This document shows positions 27,824 to 37,223 of a DNA stretch of 64,000 nt, piece by piece. The translations under genes and the position numbers were made by a program. A model generated the notes under the pieces. It ran no database searches. It saw only the letters and a list, made by a program, of their open reading frames with translations, and was not told the DNA's origin. The stretch spans positions 1,674,001 to 1,738,000 of the forward strand of contig JAPTYK010000001.1 in the NCBI GenBank assembly GCA_026913215.1, read 5' to 3'. The stretch's first letter is position 1, and every line of letters begins with the position of its first letter. The DNA comes from Streptomyces diastatochromogenes. GTDB lineage: Bacteria; Actinomycetota; Actinomycetes; Streptomycetales; Streptomycetaceae.

Positions 27824-30058
27824 GTGAGCATCGAGGTCTACCGGGACGCCTGGGGCGTCCCCCATCTGAGGGCCACGGACCCCGACGAACTCGCCTTCGC
27901 CCAGGGCCGGGTCACCGCCCGCGACCGCGCCTGGCAGCTGGAGGTCGAGCGGCACCGGGCGCGGGGCACCACGGCCGCCTTCCTCGGCGCCGCCGAGCTC
28001 GGCTGGGACTCCTTCGCCCGGCGGGCCCGGCTCGCCGACACCGCCCGCCGCTGCTTCGCGCGGCTGGAGGAGACCGACGCGCCGACGGCCGCGTGGGTGC
28101 GCGCGTACGTGGACGGGGTCAACGACGGCCTCGCCGAAGGCGCCGCCCGCGCACCCGAGTTCGCCCGGACCGGCCTCGCGCCCGGCCGGTGGGAGCCGTG
28201 GACCCCGCTCGCCGTCTGGCTCTCGACCCACGTCCTCTTCGCCGGCTTCCCCACCAAGCTGTGGCGGGACGAGGTCGCCCGGCGGCTCGGCGAGGAGTGG
28301 ACGGAGCTGTTCGCCACCGACGGCCCCGGCACCGCCGGCTCCAACGGCTGGGTCGTCGCCGGCGACCGGACCGCGAGCGGCGCGGCCCTCGTGGCCGGCG
28401 ACCCCACCGGTTCATCGAGGCGCCGGGCGTCTACCAGCAGATCCGCCTCGCCTGCCCCGCGTACGACGTCGTGGGCCTCGCCGTCCCCGGCGTCCCCGGC
28501 CTCGCCCACTTCGGCCACACCGGCCCCGTGGCCTGGGCCATCACCAACGCCATGGCCGACTACCAGGACCTCTACCGGGAACGCCTGCGCCGCCTCCCCG
28601 ACGGCACCGTGGAGGCCCTCGGCCCGGACGGCTGGGCCCCGGCCTCCGCGCACACGGAGACCATCGAGGTCGCGGGCGCGGAACCGGTGGTGATCGAGGT
28701 GATCGAGACGGCCCGGGGACCGGTGGTCGTCGACCCGGCCGACGAGCCTGGGACGAGCGCCCTGCCGGGGCGACGGGCCCGGGGCCGGTACCCGGCGCTC
28801 GACGACGCGCCCCGACCGGCACCTCGGCGGCCGACGGCGGGCCCGCGACGGCTCCCCGTGTGGGAGGCCGTGGCCCTGCGGTATCCGCCCCGGGTCACCG
28901 GGGAACTCGGCTTCGGGACGCTGCCCGCGCTGCTCGGCGCCCGGACCGTCGCCGATGTGGACCGGGCCCTCGACGGCTGGGTCGAGCCGGTGAACGTCGT
29001 CCTGGCCGCCGACACCCGGGGCGGCCTCCTGCACCGGGTCGCGGGCCACGTGCCCGTACGGGACCGGGCCAACTCCCTGCGGATCGTGCCCGCCTGGGAT
29101 CCGGCGCACGCCTGGGCGGACGCCCCGGCGCCGCTGCCCCGCGCCGAGGTCGGCGGCCACGCCGTCATGGCCAACGCGCGGGGCCTGGCCGCACCCCTGG
29201 GCGTCGAGTTCGCCCCGCCGCACCGGGCGGCCCGGATCGACGCCCTGCTCGGCGCCTCGGCGGCCTGGACCCCGGAGACGACGGCGGCGATCCACGCGGA
29301 CACCGACAACCCTCGGCGGCCCGCCTCCTGGAGGCGGTCCGGCGCGCGGGCGAGGCACCGGGACGGCCCGGCACCAGCACACCCCACGGGCCCGACGCGG
29401 GCGGCGGCGGGCGGGCCCGTGCCTCTCCCCGCCGGCGCCGACGTCCGGGAGCGGCTGCTCGGCTGGGACCGGCGGATGGACGCGGACAGCGCCGACGCCG
29501 GTCTGTACGCGGCCGTGCGCGGGGCCGTCGTGCGGCGGCTCGCCGGGCACGAGGCCTTCGCGGCGCTGCGCGGACCCGCCCCGTACCCCGAGCTGTTCCG
29601 GCCCTGGCTCGCGCTCGGGCCGCGCGTCGCCTTCGCCCTGGAGACCCTGCTCACGACCGGGCCGGTGCCCGCCGGGGACGTCGACCGGATCGTACGGGAG
29701 GCGCTCGACGAGGTCGGCGCGGGCGAGCCGCCCGCCGCCTGGGGCGTGACGCACCGGCTCGCGCCCTGGCAGGCGCTGCCCGACCCGGACGACGACCGGT
29801 GGCCGGGGCTCGGCGGGGACCACGACTGCGTGCTCTCCACGTCCAGCGTGCCCGGCTGGACCGACCGCAGCGCCCGCGCCTCCGCCGCCCGCTACGTCTG
29901 GGACCTCGCCGACCGGGAGCGGAGCCGCTGGATCGTGCCCTTCGGCGCGTCCGGCGTCCCCGGCGACCCGCACCACCACGACCAACTCCCCTGTGGCTGC
30001 GGGGCGAGCTCGCCCCGTCACCACCGACTGGAACCGCCTCACCGAGGAGCAGGGATGA
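27824..30058 (+). CDS. Penicillin acylase family Ntn-hydrolase (DesG-like; several frameshifts)
   Basis: The N-terminal segment SIEVYRDAWGVPHLRATDPDELAFAQGRVTARDRAWQLE and the GSNGW motif with the autocatalytic serine at residue 173 (about 28340) define penicillin/acyl-homoserine-lactone acylases, which cleave themselves to expose the Ntn nucleophile and hydrolyse or make amide bonds. Later VAWAITNAMADYQDLY and the C-terminal STSSVPGWTDR-like region fit. Frames change near 28408, in 28750-28850 and 29310-29400 as compensating pairs, and near 29985. No signal peptide is seen, unlike secreted penicillin G acylases. With an iron box upstream and a GNAT gene overlapping its stop, it resembles DesG of desferrioxamine tailoring; the substrate is inferred. 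Confidence 0.82.
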
Positions 30059-30621
30059 CCACCCCCGAACACGTCCACGTCCAGACCGTCGAGGGCTTCG
30101 GCACCGTCACGGTCCGGCCCGTCGACCCCGACGGCGACGCGCCGCTCCTGCACGGCTGGGTCAACGAGGAACGGGCCCGTTTCTGGGGGATGGTCGGGAC
30201 GACCCTGGAACAGGTGCGGGAGATCTACGCGCACCTCGACTCGCTCAGCACCCACCACGGCTTCCTGATCGCCCGGGACGGCGAGCCGGTCGCCCTCTTC
30301 CAGACGTACGACCCGGAGGCCGACCGCGTCAGCGAGTGCTACGAGGTGCGGCCCGGGGACATCGGCGTGCACCTGTTCGTCGCGCCCGGCCTCGCCCCGG
30401 AACCCGGCTTCACCGGCCGCCTGCTGACCGCGCTGATCGCCTTCTCCCTCAAGGAGCACACCCGGATCGTGGTCGAGCCGGACGCCGCCAACGACAAGGC
30501 GATCACCCGGCTCGTACGGGCCGGTTTCGAGCTCGGGCCCGAGGTCGTACTGCCGGAGGTGGACCTGCCGGAGGTGTTCATCCCGGAGAAGCGGGCCCGG
30601 CTGGCCTTCCTGAGCCGCTGA
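30055..30621 (+). CDS. Siderophore-type GNAT acyltransferase (DesH-like)
   Basis: The 188-residue protein MTTPEHVHVQTVEGFGTVTV belongs to the IucB/AlcB/RimJ-like GNAT family: LLHGWVNEERARFWGMVGTTLEQVREIYAHLDSL, then CYEVRPGDIGVHLFVAP and the acyl-CoA-binding region GFTGRLLTALIAFSLKEH followed by RIVVEPDAANDKAITRLVRAGFE. In siderophore pathways these enzymes acylate N-hydroxylated diamines or amino acids. ATG 30055 overlaps the acylase TGA (ATGA), so it is translated with the iron-regulated acylase. No hydroxylase or NIS synthetase gene is nearby. The frame is intact. Confidence 0.85.
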   Translation: MTTPEHVHVQTVEGFGTVTVRPVDPDGDAPLLHGWVNEERARFWGMVGTTLEQVREIYAHLDSLSTHHGFLIARDGEPVALFQTYDPEADRVSECYEVRPGDIGVHLFVAPGLAPEPGFTGRLLTALIAFSLKEHTRIVVEPDAANDKAITRLVRAGFELGPEVVLPEVDLPEVFIPEKRARLAFLSR

Positions 30622-30660
30622 AACACCCGGAGGCCTGAACGCCCCCGACACGCGGCCGTC

Positions 30661-31745
30661 TCAGCCCACGACCCGCCCGTTGACGACGACCCGGCGCGGC
30701 GCCGCCAGGACGCGGACGTCCGCGCGCGGGTCCTCGGCGTAGACGACGAGGTCGGCAGGGGCGCCCTCCTCCAGGGAGGGGCGGCCCAGCCAGGCCCTGG
30801 CTCCCCAGGCGGTGGCAGCGAGTGCGTCGACCGGCGGGATGCCGGCCTTGGTGAGCTCTTCGACCTCCTCGGCGACCAGGCCGTGGGCGAGGGAGCCGCC
30901 CGCGTCGGTGCCGACGAAGACGGGCACGCCCGCGTCGAAGGCGGCGCGGACGGTGTCGTACCGGCGCTCGTGGAGCCGGCGCATGTGGGCCGACCAGCGG
31001 GGGAACTTCGCCTCGCCGCCGTCGGCGAGGTGCGGGAAGGTCGCGATGTTGACGAGGGTGGGGACGATGGCGACCCCGCGCTCGGCGAAGAGCGGGATCG
31101 TCTCCTCGGTGAGCCCGGTGGCGTGCTCGATGCAGTCGATGCCCGCCTCGACGAGGTCCCGGAGCGAGTCCTCGGCGAAGCAGTGCGCGGTGACCCGGGC
31201 GCCGAGCCGGTGCGCCTCGGCGATGGCCGCCTCGACCTCGGCGCGCGGCCAGCAGGCCGTGAGGTCGCCCGCCTCGCGGTCGATCCAGTCGCCGACGAGT
31301 TTGACCCAGCCGTCGCCCCGGCGGGCCTCGCGGCCGACGTACGCGACGAGATCGGCGGGCTCGATCTCGTGGGCGTAGTTGCGGATGTACCGGCGGGTGC
31401 GGGCGATGTGCCGGCCCGCCCGGATGATCTTCGGGAGGTCCTCGCGGTCGTCGATCCAGCGGGTGTCGGAGGGCGAGCCCGCGTCCCGGATGAGCAGGGT
31501 GCCGGCGTCCCGGTCGGTGAGGGCCTGCTTCTCGCTGGTGGCCTCGTCGACGGGGCCGTGCCGGTCGAGGCCGACGTGGCAGTGGGCGTCGACGAGTCCG
31601 GGGAGCACCCAGCCCTCGACGGTCACGGCCTCGGCGGCGGGCCGCTCGAAGGTGATCCGCCCGTCGACGCACCACAGTTCGTCGCGGACGTCCTCCGGGC
31701 CGACGAGCACCCGCCCTTCACATGCAGCACCTCGTGATCGCTCAT
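30661..31745 (-). CDS. Metal-dependent amidohydrolase (one frameshift near the start)
   Basis: Amidohydrolase superfamily enzyme of the imidazolonepropionase/prolidase-like branch. GLVDAHCHVGLD gives the first two metal histidines, WVKLVGDW the bridging lysine, ARVTAHCFAEDSLRD and DCIEHATGL two further histidines, and PVFVGTDAGGSL the catalytic aspartate. From ATG 31745 the protein reads MSDHEVLHVKG; one missing base near 31715 shifts the frame to VLVGPEDVRDELW. Total about 360 residues. Substrate unknown; cyclic amides or dipeptides are common in this branch. It is convergent with the GNAT gene, 39 bp apart. Confidence 0.84.
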
Positions 31746-31779
31746 ACCGGCACTCTACGAGCCGTGTCGAGGGGGCGGG

Positions 31780-32755
31780 TCACGGGCGCCAGTCGGCCTC
31801 CAGGTCGTGCGTGCCGGCCTTGGTGAGCTGGGTCAGTCCGGTGCCGTCGGCCCTCACCCGGAAGAGGTGCTCGGGGTCGGCGTCGTCGGTGCCGCCCCGG
31901 GTGAAGACCAGGAGCCTGCCGTCCGGCGACCAGGAGGGAACTTGTCGTTGGCCTGCCCCGAGGTGAGGGGTGGTCCCCGAGCCGTCGGGGCGGACGGAGT
32001 AAGGTGGGTGAAGCCGGTGCCGTCCGCCCGGCTGAAGACGATCCGGTTGCCGCGCGACCAGTCGGGCGTCCAGTCCTGCGAGAAGGACAGGGTGATCGGC
32101 GTCTGGACCAGGGTGGACACCTGGATCCGCAGCAGCCGGCTGTGTCCGGCCGCGTCCGCGCGGCTGAACGCCAGGTTCTCGCCGTCCGGGGACCACGTGG
32201 GGTGGAACTCGTCCTCCGGGCTGTGGGTGAGGCGGGTGGCGGGGGTGCCGTCGACGTCGGCGACGTAGATCTCGCGCTGGCCGTCGACCGGCCGGGAGTA
32301 GGCGATCCGCTTGCCGTCCGGGGACCAGGCCGGGTCGGAGGCGTCCGTGGTGCCGGGCACGGACTTGAGGTCGCCGCCCTTGCTGTTCATCGTCCAGATG
32401 CCGTTGATCGCGCCCCCGGCGCCGTACCGCAGGAACGCCACCCGCTTGCCGTCCGGGGACCAGCTGGGCATCACGTCGCTGACGTCGGGGGTGTGGGTGA
32501 GCCTGACGAGCGCGCCGCCGGTCGGGGACATCGCGTACAGGTCCTCGACGGGCGCCGCCGCGTCGTAGCGGGCGAAGACGATCGGGCGGTAGACGGCCGC
32601 CGACAGCGCCGTCGCCGCCCCGGCCGCGCCCGCCGCGCCCGTCGTACCCGTCGCCCCGCGTCTCCCGCGGCGCCGAGGGTCAGCGGTGCGGTGAGGGCGA
32701 GCGCGGCGGCGGCCACCGCCGCCCGGCGCGGTCGCGGTCGCGGTCTGTGGTTCAC
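31780..32755 (-). CDS. Secreted PD40/TolB-like beta-propeller protein (two frameshifts)
   Basis: A signal peptide (PRRAAVAAAALALTAPLTLGAAG) is followed, after one missing base near 32660, by a Gly/Thr/Ala spacer (RRGATGTTGAAGAAGAAT) and repeated WD40-like PD40 units of the form PSWSPDGKRVAFLRY, PAWSPDGKRIAYSR, PTWSPDGENLAFSR, PDWSRGNRIVFSR and PSWSPDGRLLVFTR. Six such blades would make a TolB-type propeller. Another missing base lies near 31975. GTG 32755 was chosen for its GGGAGA ribosome site; ATG 32779 is possible. No partner Tol system exists in actinobacteria, so the role is unknown; carbohydrate or protein binding outside the membrane is likely. Confidence 0.78.
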
Positions 32756-32974
32756 GTCTGTTCTCCCGCGTCCGGTCATGGTGTGCACCCCGTTCGTCCA
32801 GGCGGCATCGTGCGGCGCCGCTCCGGCCTGCACATCCCACCGGCGGGGCGCCGGGGAAGGGAGGGCCCTCGGTGCGCGCCCTGTGACACGTTCCGCACAC
32901 CGCCGTGACGGCACCGGGGGCGACCCGCCCGGCGGCGGGCGGAGCGCTTACGCTGGCACGAGCTTCATCCCGAT

Positions 32975-33018
32975 GTACGCGACGCATGCGCCACGTATGC
33001 GCCACGCGTGCGACACCG
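32975..33018 (+). repeat. Four 11-bp direct repeats before the aminotransferase start
   Basis: Four tandem 11-bp units lie at 32975-32985 (gtacgcgacgc), 32986-32996 (atgcgccacgt), 32997-33007 (atgcgccacgc) and 33008-33018 (gtgcgacaccg). They end 14 bp before the GTG at 33033, just ahead of the GAAGGAAA ribosome site. One-helical-turn spacing is typical of cooperative regulator sites, so this may be an operator for the downstream gene. Confidence 0.75.
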
Positions 33019-33032
33019 AAGAAGGAAAACCC

Positions 33033-34136
33033 GTGACCGTGACACATCCGCTGCTGGATCTGGCCCCGCTGACCGCCGCGCACTTCGCGTCCATCGAGCG
33101 CCGGGTGGCCGCCCTGCTCTCCACGGAGCAGGACGTGGTGATCACCCAGGGCGAGGCGCTGCTGCCCCTGGAGGGATGCATCCGCAGCGGCGCGCGGGCC
33201 GGTTCGACCGCGCTGAACGTCGTCACCGGTCCGTACGGGCAGACCTTCGGGAACTGGCTGCGGGACTGCGGGGCGACCGTGGTCGACCTGGAGGTGCCCT
33301 TCCACACGGCGGTGACGGCGGAGCAGGTGGAGCGGGCGCTCGCCGAGCACCCGGAGATCGACTTCGTGTCGCTGGTGCACGCGGAGGCGGCGACCGGCAA
33401 CACCAACCCGGTGGCGGAGATCGGCGAGGTCGTGCGGGCGCACGGCGCGCTGTTCTACCTGGACGCGGTGGCGTCGATCGGCGCCGAGCCGGTGCTGCCG
33501 GACGCCTGGGGCGTGGACATGTGCATCATCGGCGCGCAGAAGGCGATGGGCGGCCCGGCGGGCGTGTCGGCGGTGTCGGTGAGCGCCCGTGCCTGGGAGC
33601 GGTTCGCCGCCAACCCGGCCGCGCCGCGCCGCTCGTACCTCTCCCTCCTGGACTGGAAGGAGCGCTGGATCGACGGCGGCCGGAAGGCCTTGCTGCACGC
33701 TCCGGCGCAGCTGGAGATGCTGGCCCTGGAGGCCTGTGTGGAGCGGATCGAGGCCGAGGGCCTGGACGCTGATGGCCCGGCACGCCTCGGCGGCGGCCGC
33801 GACCCGCGCGGGCGCGCTGGCCCTGGGCGGCGGTCTGGAGCCGTACGTGCACGAGGCGAAGGACGCGGCCCCGGTGGCGACGACGCTGCGCGTGCCGGCG
33901 GGCCTGGACGCCTCGGAGCTGGTGGCGAAGGCCCTCGCGGCCGATCCGTCGCTGCCGCTGATCGCGGGCGGCGGGGCGCTCGCCCAGGAGATGATCCGGG
34001 TCAACCACTACGGGGTGGACGCGACGCCGGGGCCGTGCAGTCCTCGCTCGCGGCCCTGGGCGCGGTGCTCGGCGAGTCGGGCCGCGCGGTGGACCTGGAG
34101 GCCGCGCGCCGGGCGGTCACCGGGGCCTGGGCGTAG
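33033..34136 (+). CDS. Class V aminotransferase (pyridoxamine/alanine-glyoxylate type, two frameshifts)
   Basis: PLP enzyme of the class V group. Evidence includes [53 protein letters not shown] and the Schiff-base segment [17 protein letters not shown] with the lysine at about 33540. The C-terminal domain holds [22 protein letters not shown] and [12 protein letters not shown]. One base is missing near 33765 and another near 34028. GTG 33033 has a GAAGGAAA site. Relatives act as serine- or alanine-glyoxylate or pyridoxamine-pyruvate aminotransferases; the exact substrates are unclear. A strong terminator follows. Confidence 0.83.
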   Translation: MTVTHPLLDLAPLTAAHFASIERRVAALLSTEQDVVITQGEALLPLEGCIRSGARAGSTALNVVTGPYGQTFGNWLRDCGATVVDLEVPFHTAVTAEQVERALAEHPEIDFVSLVHAEAATGNTNPVAEIGEVVRAHGALFYLDAVASIGAEPVLPDAWGVDMCIIGAQKAMGGPAGVSAVSVSARAWERFAANPAAPRRSYLSLLDWKERWIDGGRKALLHAPAQLEMLALEACVERIEAEGLDADGPARLGGGRDPRGRAGPGRRSGAVRARGEGRGPGGDDAARAGGPGRLGAGGEGPRGRSVAAADRGRRGARPGDDPGQPLRGGRDAGAVQSSLAALGAVLGESGRAVDLEAARRAVTGAWA

Positions 34137-34147
34137 TCCGTACGCCG

Positions 34148-34201
34148 AAGGGCGGGGTCCGTACGCCGAAGGGCGGGGTCCGGCGTACGGACCCCGCCCT
34201 T
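34148..34201. terminator. Bidirectional terminator with an internal duplication
   Basis: Arm aagggcggggtccgtacgcc at 34148-34167 pairs perfectly with 34182-34201. The sequence ccgtacgccgaagggcggggt is also present twice in tandem (from about 34139 and 34160), so alternative stems are possible. It separates two convergent genes. Confidence 0.88.
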
Positions 34202-34215
34202 TCGCGTGCCCGGCC

Positions 34216-35281
34216 CTACAGGGCGGGGTAGTCGGTGTAGCCGCGGTGGTCGCCGCCGAAGAAGCTCGCGCGGTCCGGGGTGTTGTACGGGCCGCCGGCC
34301 CGCAGCCGGGCGGGCAGGTCGGGGTTGGCGAGGAACAGCGCGCCGTACGCGAGGACGTCGGCGGTGCCGTCCTCGATCAGGGTCAGGGCCTCGGGGCCGG
34401 TGGGGCCGTCGGTGGCCGGGTTGAGGACGAGGGTGCCGGAGAACCGCTTGCGCAGGGCGTGGGTCAGCTCGCGGACCTCGGGGACGGGCTCCGTGATGTG
34501 CAGGTAGGCGATGCCGACCGGCTCGATCGCGTCGACGAGGGCGGTGTAGGTCTCCTCGGTGTCGCTCTCGGAGATGTCGTTGTACACGTTGGCCGGGGAG
34601 ATGCGCAGGCCGGTGCGCTCGGGGCCGATCTCGGCCGCGACGGCCTTGACGGTCTCGACGGCGAACCGGATGCGGTTCTCGACCGGGCCGCCCCACTCGT
34701 CGGTGCGCCGGTTGGAGCCGGTGGCGAGGAACTGCTGGACGAGGTAGCCGTTGGCGCCGTGGATCTCGACGCCGTCGAAGCCGGCCTCGATGGCGTTGCG
34801 GGCGGCGGAGGCGAAGCCGGCGACGGCCTCGCGCACCTGGTCGCCGGTGAGCTCGCGCGGGGTGACGTAGTCCTTGGGGCCCTCGTGGGTGTAGACCTGG
34901 CGGCGGCGGCGATCGGCGAGGGCCGACGGGGTGGAGGTCCCCGGGCAGGAGGTCGGGGTGGCCGATCCGGCCGGTGTGCATGAGCTGGGCGAAGATCCGC
35001 CCGCCGCGCTCGTGGACGGCGGCGGTGACCTCGCGCCAGGCGGCGATCTGCTCGCGGCTGTGCAGGCCGGGGGTGTCGGGGTAGCCCTGGCCCTCGGGGA
35101 CCGGCTGGGTCCCCTCGGTGATGATGAGGCCGGCGGAGGCGCGCTGGGCGTAGTACTCGACGGTGGCCGCGGTGGGGGTGCCGTCCTGGCCGTTGGCACG
35201 GCTGCGGGTCATCGGGGCCATCGCGATGCGGTTGGCGAGGCGGGTTCCGGCGAGGTCGACGGGGTCGAAGGCAGTGGTCAC
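34216..35281 (-). CDS. Old Yellow Enzyme family alkene reductase (frameshifted once or more)
   Basis: FMN-dependent ene-reductase that reduces activated C=C bonds with NAD(P)H. Key features are [50 protein letters not shown], the catalytic/substrate segment [28 protein letters not shown], and the phosphate-binding region [20 protein letters not shown] frame change lies near 34905-34925, between HPVGP and [14 protein letters not shown] 35281 was chosen as it begins the known N-terminus [14 protein letters not shown] and follows TGAGGAA. Its divergent neighbour is a MarR regulator, which probably controls it. Confidence 0.9.
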
Positions 35282-35396
35282 GGCGCATTCCTCACATGAA
35301 ATATGTGGTCGGCCAACTAATCGGGCCGCTGCCACTGTAACCCCATTCCTTGGCCAGCCAAGGTAATCTTGTGGAGAGCCGTCCCGAGGAGTCCGC
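35282..35396. promoter_or_regulatory. OYE/MarR divergent promoter region with two related operator-like sites
   Basis: TGGTCGGCCAA at 35306-35316 and TGGCCAGCCAA at 35351-35361 are direct copies 45 bp apart. The second is part of the inverted repeat CCTTGGC-CA-GCCAAGG (35348-35363). Both sites lie between the two start codons, as expected for autoregulation and control by the MarR-type protein. Confidence 0.7.
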
Positions 35397-35910
35397 ATGC
35401 CTGGAACCGACCCCGTCTGTACCACCCGGCCCACCGGGCCGCAGCCCTCCGCCGCCTGCGCCGGCACCGTCAGCGAGGCCCTGGCGAGGGTCGCGCGGCT
35501 GCACCGGGCGCCATGGGCCGCCGCCTGAAGGACCTCGGCCTCTACCCGGGCCAGGAGCTGATGATGATGCGCCTGTGGGACTGTGGGGCGGCCCGTCAGT
35601 CGGAGCTCATCCAGTCCCTCGGCCTCGACCCTCCACGGTGACGAAGATGCTCCAGCGCATGGAGCAGTGCGGATACGTCCGCCGCAGCCCGGACCCGGCC
35701 GACCGGCGCGCCGTCCTCGTCGAGGCGACGGAACAGGGCCTGGCCCTGCGCGCCGGGGTCGAGGGCGCCTGGGCCGACCTGGAGGAGACCACCCTGGCCG
35801 GGCTCGCCCCGGCCGACCGGGCGGAGCTCTCCCGCCTCCTCGGCCTCCTGGGCGACAACCTGAGCGCCGAGGAGGGCGACTGCCCGTCCGGGCCGGGCGC
35901 CGTCTGCTGA
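35397..35910 (+). CDS. MarR family transcriptional regulator (two frameshifts)
   Basis: After ATG 35397 the protein reads VSEALARVARLHR, then in a second frame RLKDLGLYPGQELMMMRLWDCGAARQSELIQSLGL and in a third STVTKMLQRMEQCGYVRRSPDPADRRAVLVEATEQG, which is the winged-helix core with the DxRxxxV wing of MarR proteins. Missing C or G bases lie near 35510 and 35632. The total is about 170 residues with an acidic, Cys-containing C-terminus (EEGDCPSG, VC). It faces the ene-reductase and probably responds to quinone or electrophile stress, which is inference. Confidence 0.85.
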
Positions 35911-35913
35911 ACC

Positions 35914-36043
35914 GCGGCGCGGCACCGGACCAGCGGCGCGGCACCAGACCTGCCGCGCGGCACCAGACCTGCGGCGCGGCACCGGACCCGGGCGCGGCAC
36001 CGGACCCGGGAACGGCACCGGACCCACGGCGCGGCACCGGGCC
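35914..36043. repeat. Seven-copy 18-19 bp tandem repeat
   Basis: Seven head-to-tail copies of gcggcgcggcaccggaccc and variants run from 35914 to 36043: four of 19 bp (35914, 35933, 35952, 35971) then three of 18 bp (35990, 36008, 36026). They fill the gap between two convergent stops and are non-coding, so they look like a variable-number tandem repeat. No spacer or CRISPR structure is present. Confidence 0.9.
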
Positions 36044-36058
36044 TCGGTCCCGTCCCGC

Positions 36059-37114
36059 TCAGTCCGCCAGGAGTTCCAGGACCCGGTCCACGTCCGCCGC
36101 CGTGTTGTACAGGTGGAAGGAGGCCCGCAGGTTGCCCGCGCGGTCCGAGAGCAGGACGCCGGCCTCGCGCAGGGCGTCCGCCCGGTCGCCGAGGCCGGGG
36201 ACGGCGACGACCGTCGAGTCGTCCATGACCGGGGCGTGCCCGAGGGCGAGGAGGCCGGAGCGGAAGCGGGCCGCGAGCCCCTTGTCGTGGGCCTCGATCC
36301 GCTCGATGCCGATCTCCTCCAGGAGGGCGAGCGAACGGGCCGCCCCGTAGTACGAGAGGAAGGCCGCCGGCTCGTCGAACCGGCGGGCGGAGCGGGCCAG
36401 TTCGCGGACCGGTCCGTAGCTGTTGACCCACAGCTCCTCGCCCGTGACCCAGCCCGCGTGGATGGCGAGGAGCGAGTCCTGCGCCTCCTCGGTGACGGTG
36501 AGGAAGGACGCCCCGCGCGGGCAGAGCAGGTACTTGTAGCCGCCGGCGACCGTGTAGTCCCACTCCCCCGCGCGCAGCGGCAGCCAGCCCGCCGACTGGG
36601 TGGCGTCCAGGAGGTGCGCGCGCCGTGGGCGGCCGCCGCCGCCCGGATCGCCGCGAAGTCGGCCGTACGCCCGTCCGCCGACTGCACGGCCGAGAAGGCG
36701 ACGAGCGCGGTCCCGGGCGGACGGACTCGGCGAGCCGCTCCAGGGGCGCGAAGCGGATCTTGAGGTCGCCCCGGATCGTGAAGGGGGTGATGACGGAGGA
36801 GAAGTCGCCCTCGGGAAGAGGACCTCGGACCCGGCGGGCAGCGACTGGGCGATCATCCCGCAGTGCACCGCGACCGAGCTGCCCACGGCGACGCGCTCGG
36901 GGGCGACCCCGGCGATCCGGCCGAAGGCGGCGCGGGCCTCGTCCACGAGGTCGAAGTCGCCGGCGCCGCCGGGACGGCCGTCGGCGGTCTCCTCGGCGAG
37001 GAGGGTGACCGCCTCGACGGTCCGGCGGGGCAGCAGTCCGCAGGCGGAGGTGTTCAGATACGTCTTCTTGGGCGCGAACTCGGCGCCGCCGAGCGGCTGG
37101 TCAAGGGAATCCAT
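36059..37114 (-). CDS. Class V aminotransferase-fold PLP enzyme (two frameshifts)
   Basis: NifS/SufS-like fold. Segments are [45 protein letters not shown], then [39 protein letters not shown], and the lysine loop [19 protein letters not shown]. Late segments [35 protein letters not shown] fit the small domain. Missing bases lie near 36820 and 36620. About 350 residues. The cysteine of true cysteine desulfurases cannot be seen at its usual position, so a kynureninase- or isopenicillin N epimerase-like activity is as likely. Start ATG 37114 is followed upstream by an inverted repeat. Confidence 0.82.
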   Translation of the reverse strand: MDSLDQPLGGAEFAPKKTYLNTSACGLLPRRTVEAVTLLAEETADGRPGGAGDFDLVDEARAAFGRIAGVAPERVAVGSSVAVHCGMIAQSLPAGSEVLFPRATSPPSSPPSRSGATSRSASRPWSGSPSPSARDRARRLLGRAVGGRAYGRLRGDPGGGGRPRRAHLLDATQSAGWLPLRAGEWDYTVAGGYKYLLCPRGASFLTVTEEAQDSLLAIHAGWVTGEELWVNSYGPVRELARSARRFDEPAAFLSYYGAARSLALLEEIGIERIEAHDKGLAARFRSGLLALGHAPVMDDSTVVAVPGLGDRADALREAGVLLSDRAGNLRASFHLYNTAADVDRVLELLAD

Positions 37115-37125
37115 GCCCCCACCCT

Positions 37126-37175
37126 GGGTTCCCCACGATCACCCGTCAATGGCGATTCGACCGTGGGGAGAACCC
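37126..37175. promoter_or_regulatory. Imperfect inverted repeat upstream of the class V aminotransferase
   Basis: gggttccccacg (37126-37137) and cgtggggagaaccc (37162-37175) form an inverted repeat with a 2-nt asymmetry. It lies 12-61 bp upstream of the ATG at 37114, in the probable promoter, and is a candidate operator. Confidence 0.6.
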
Positions 37176-37223
37176 AAGCCGCCCTTATCTCCGCAGGTCG
37201 GAGGTGGTGCGGCGGGCCGGGAC

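Noticed and set aside
35914..36043. Possible CRISPR array
   Set aside because: Units are 18-19 bp, directly adjacent, with no unique spacers and no cas genes.
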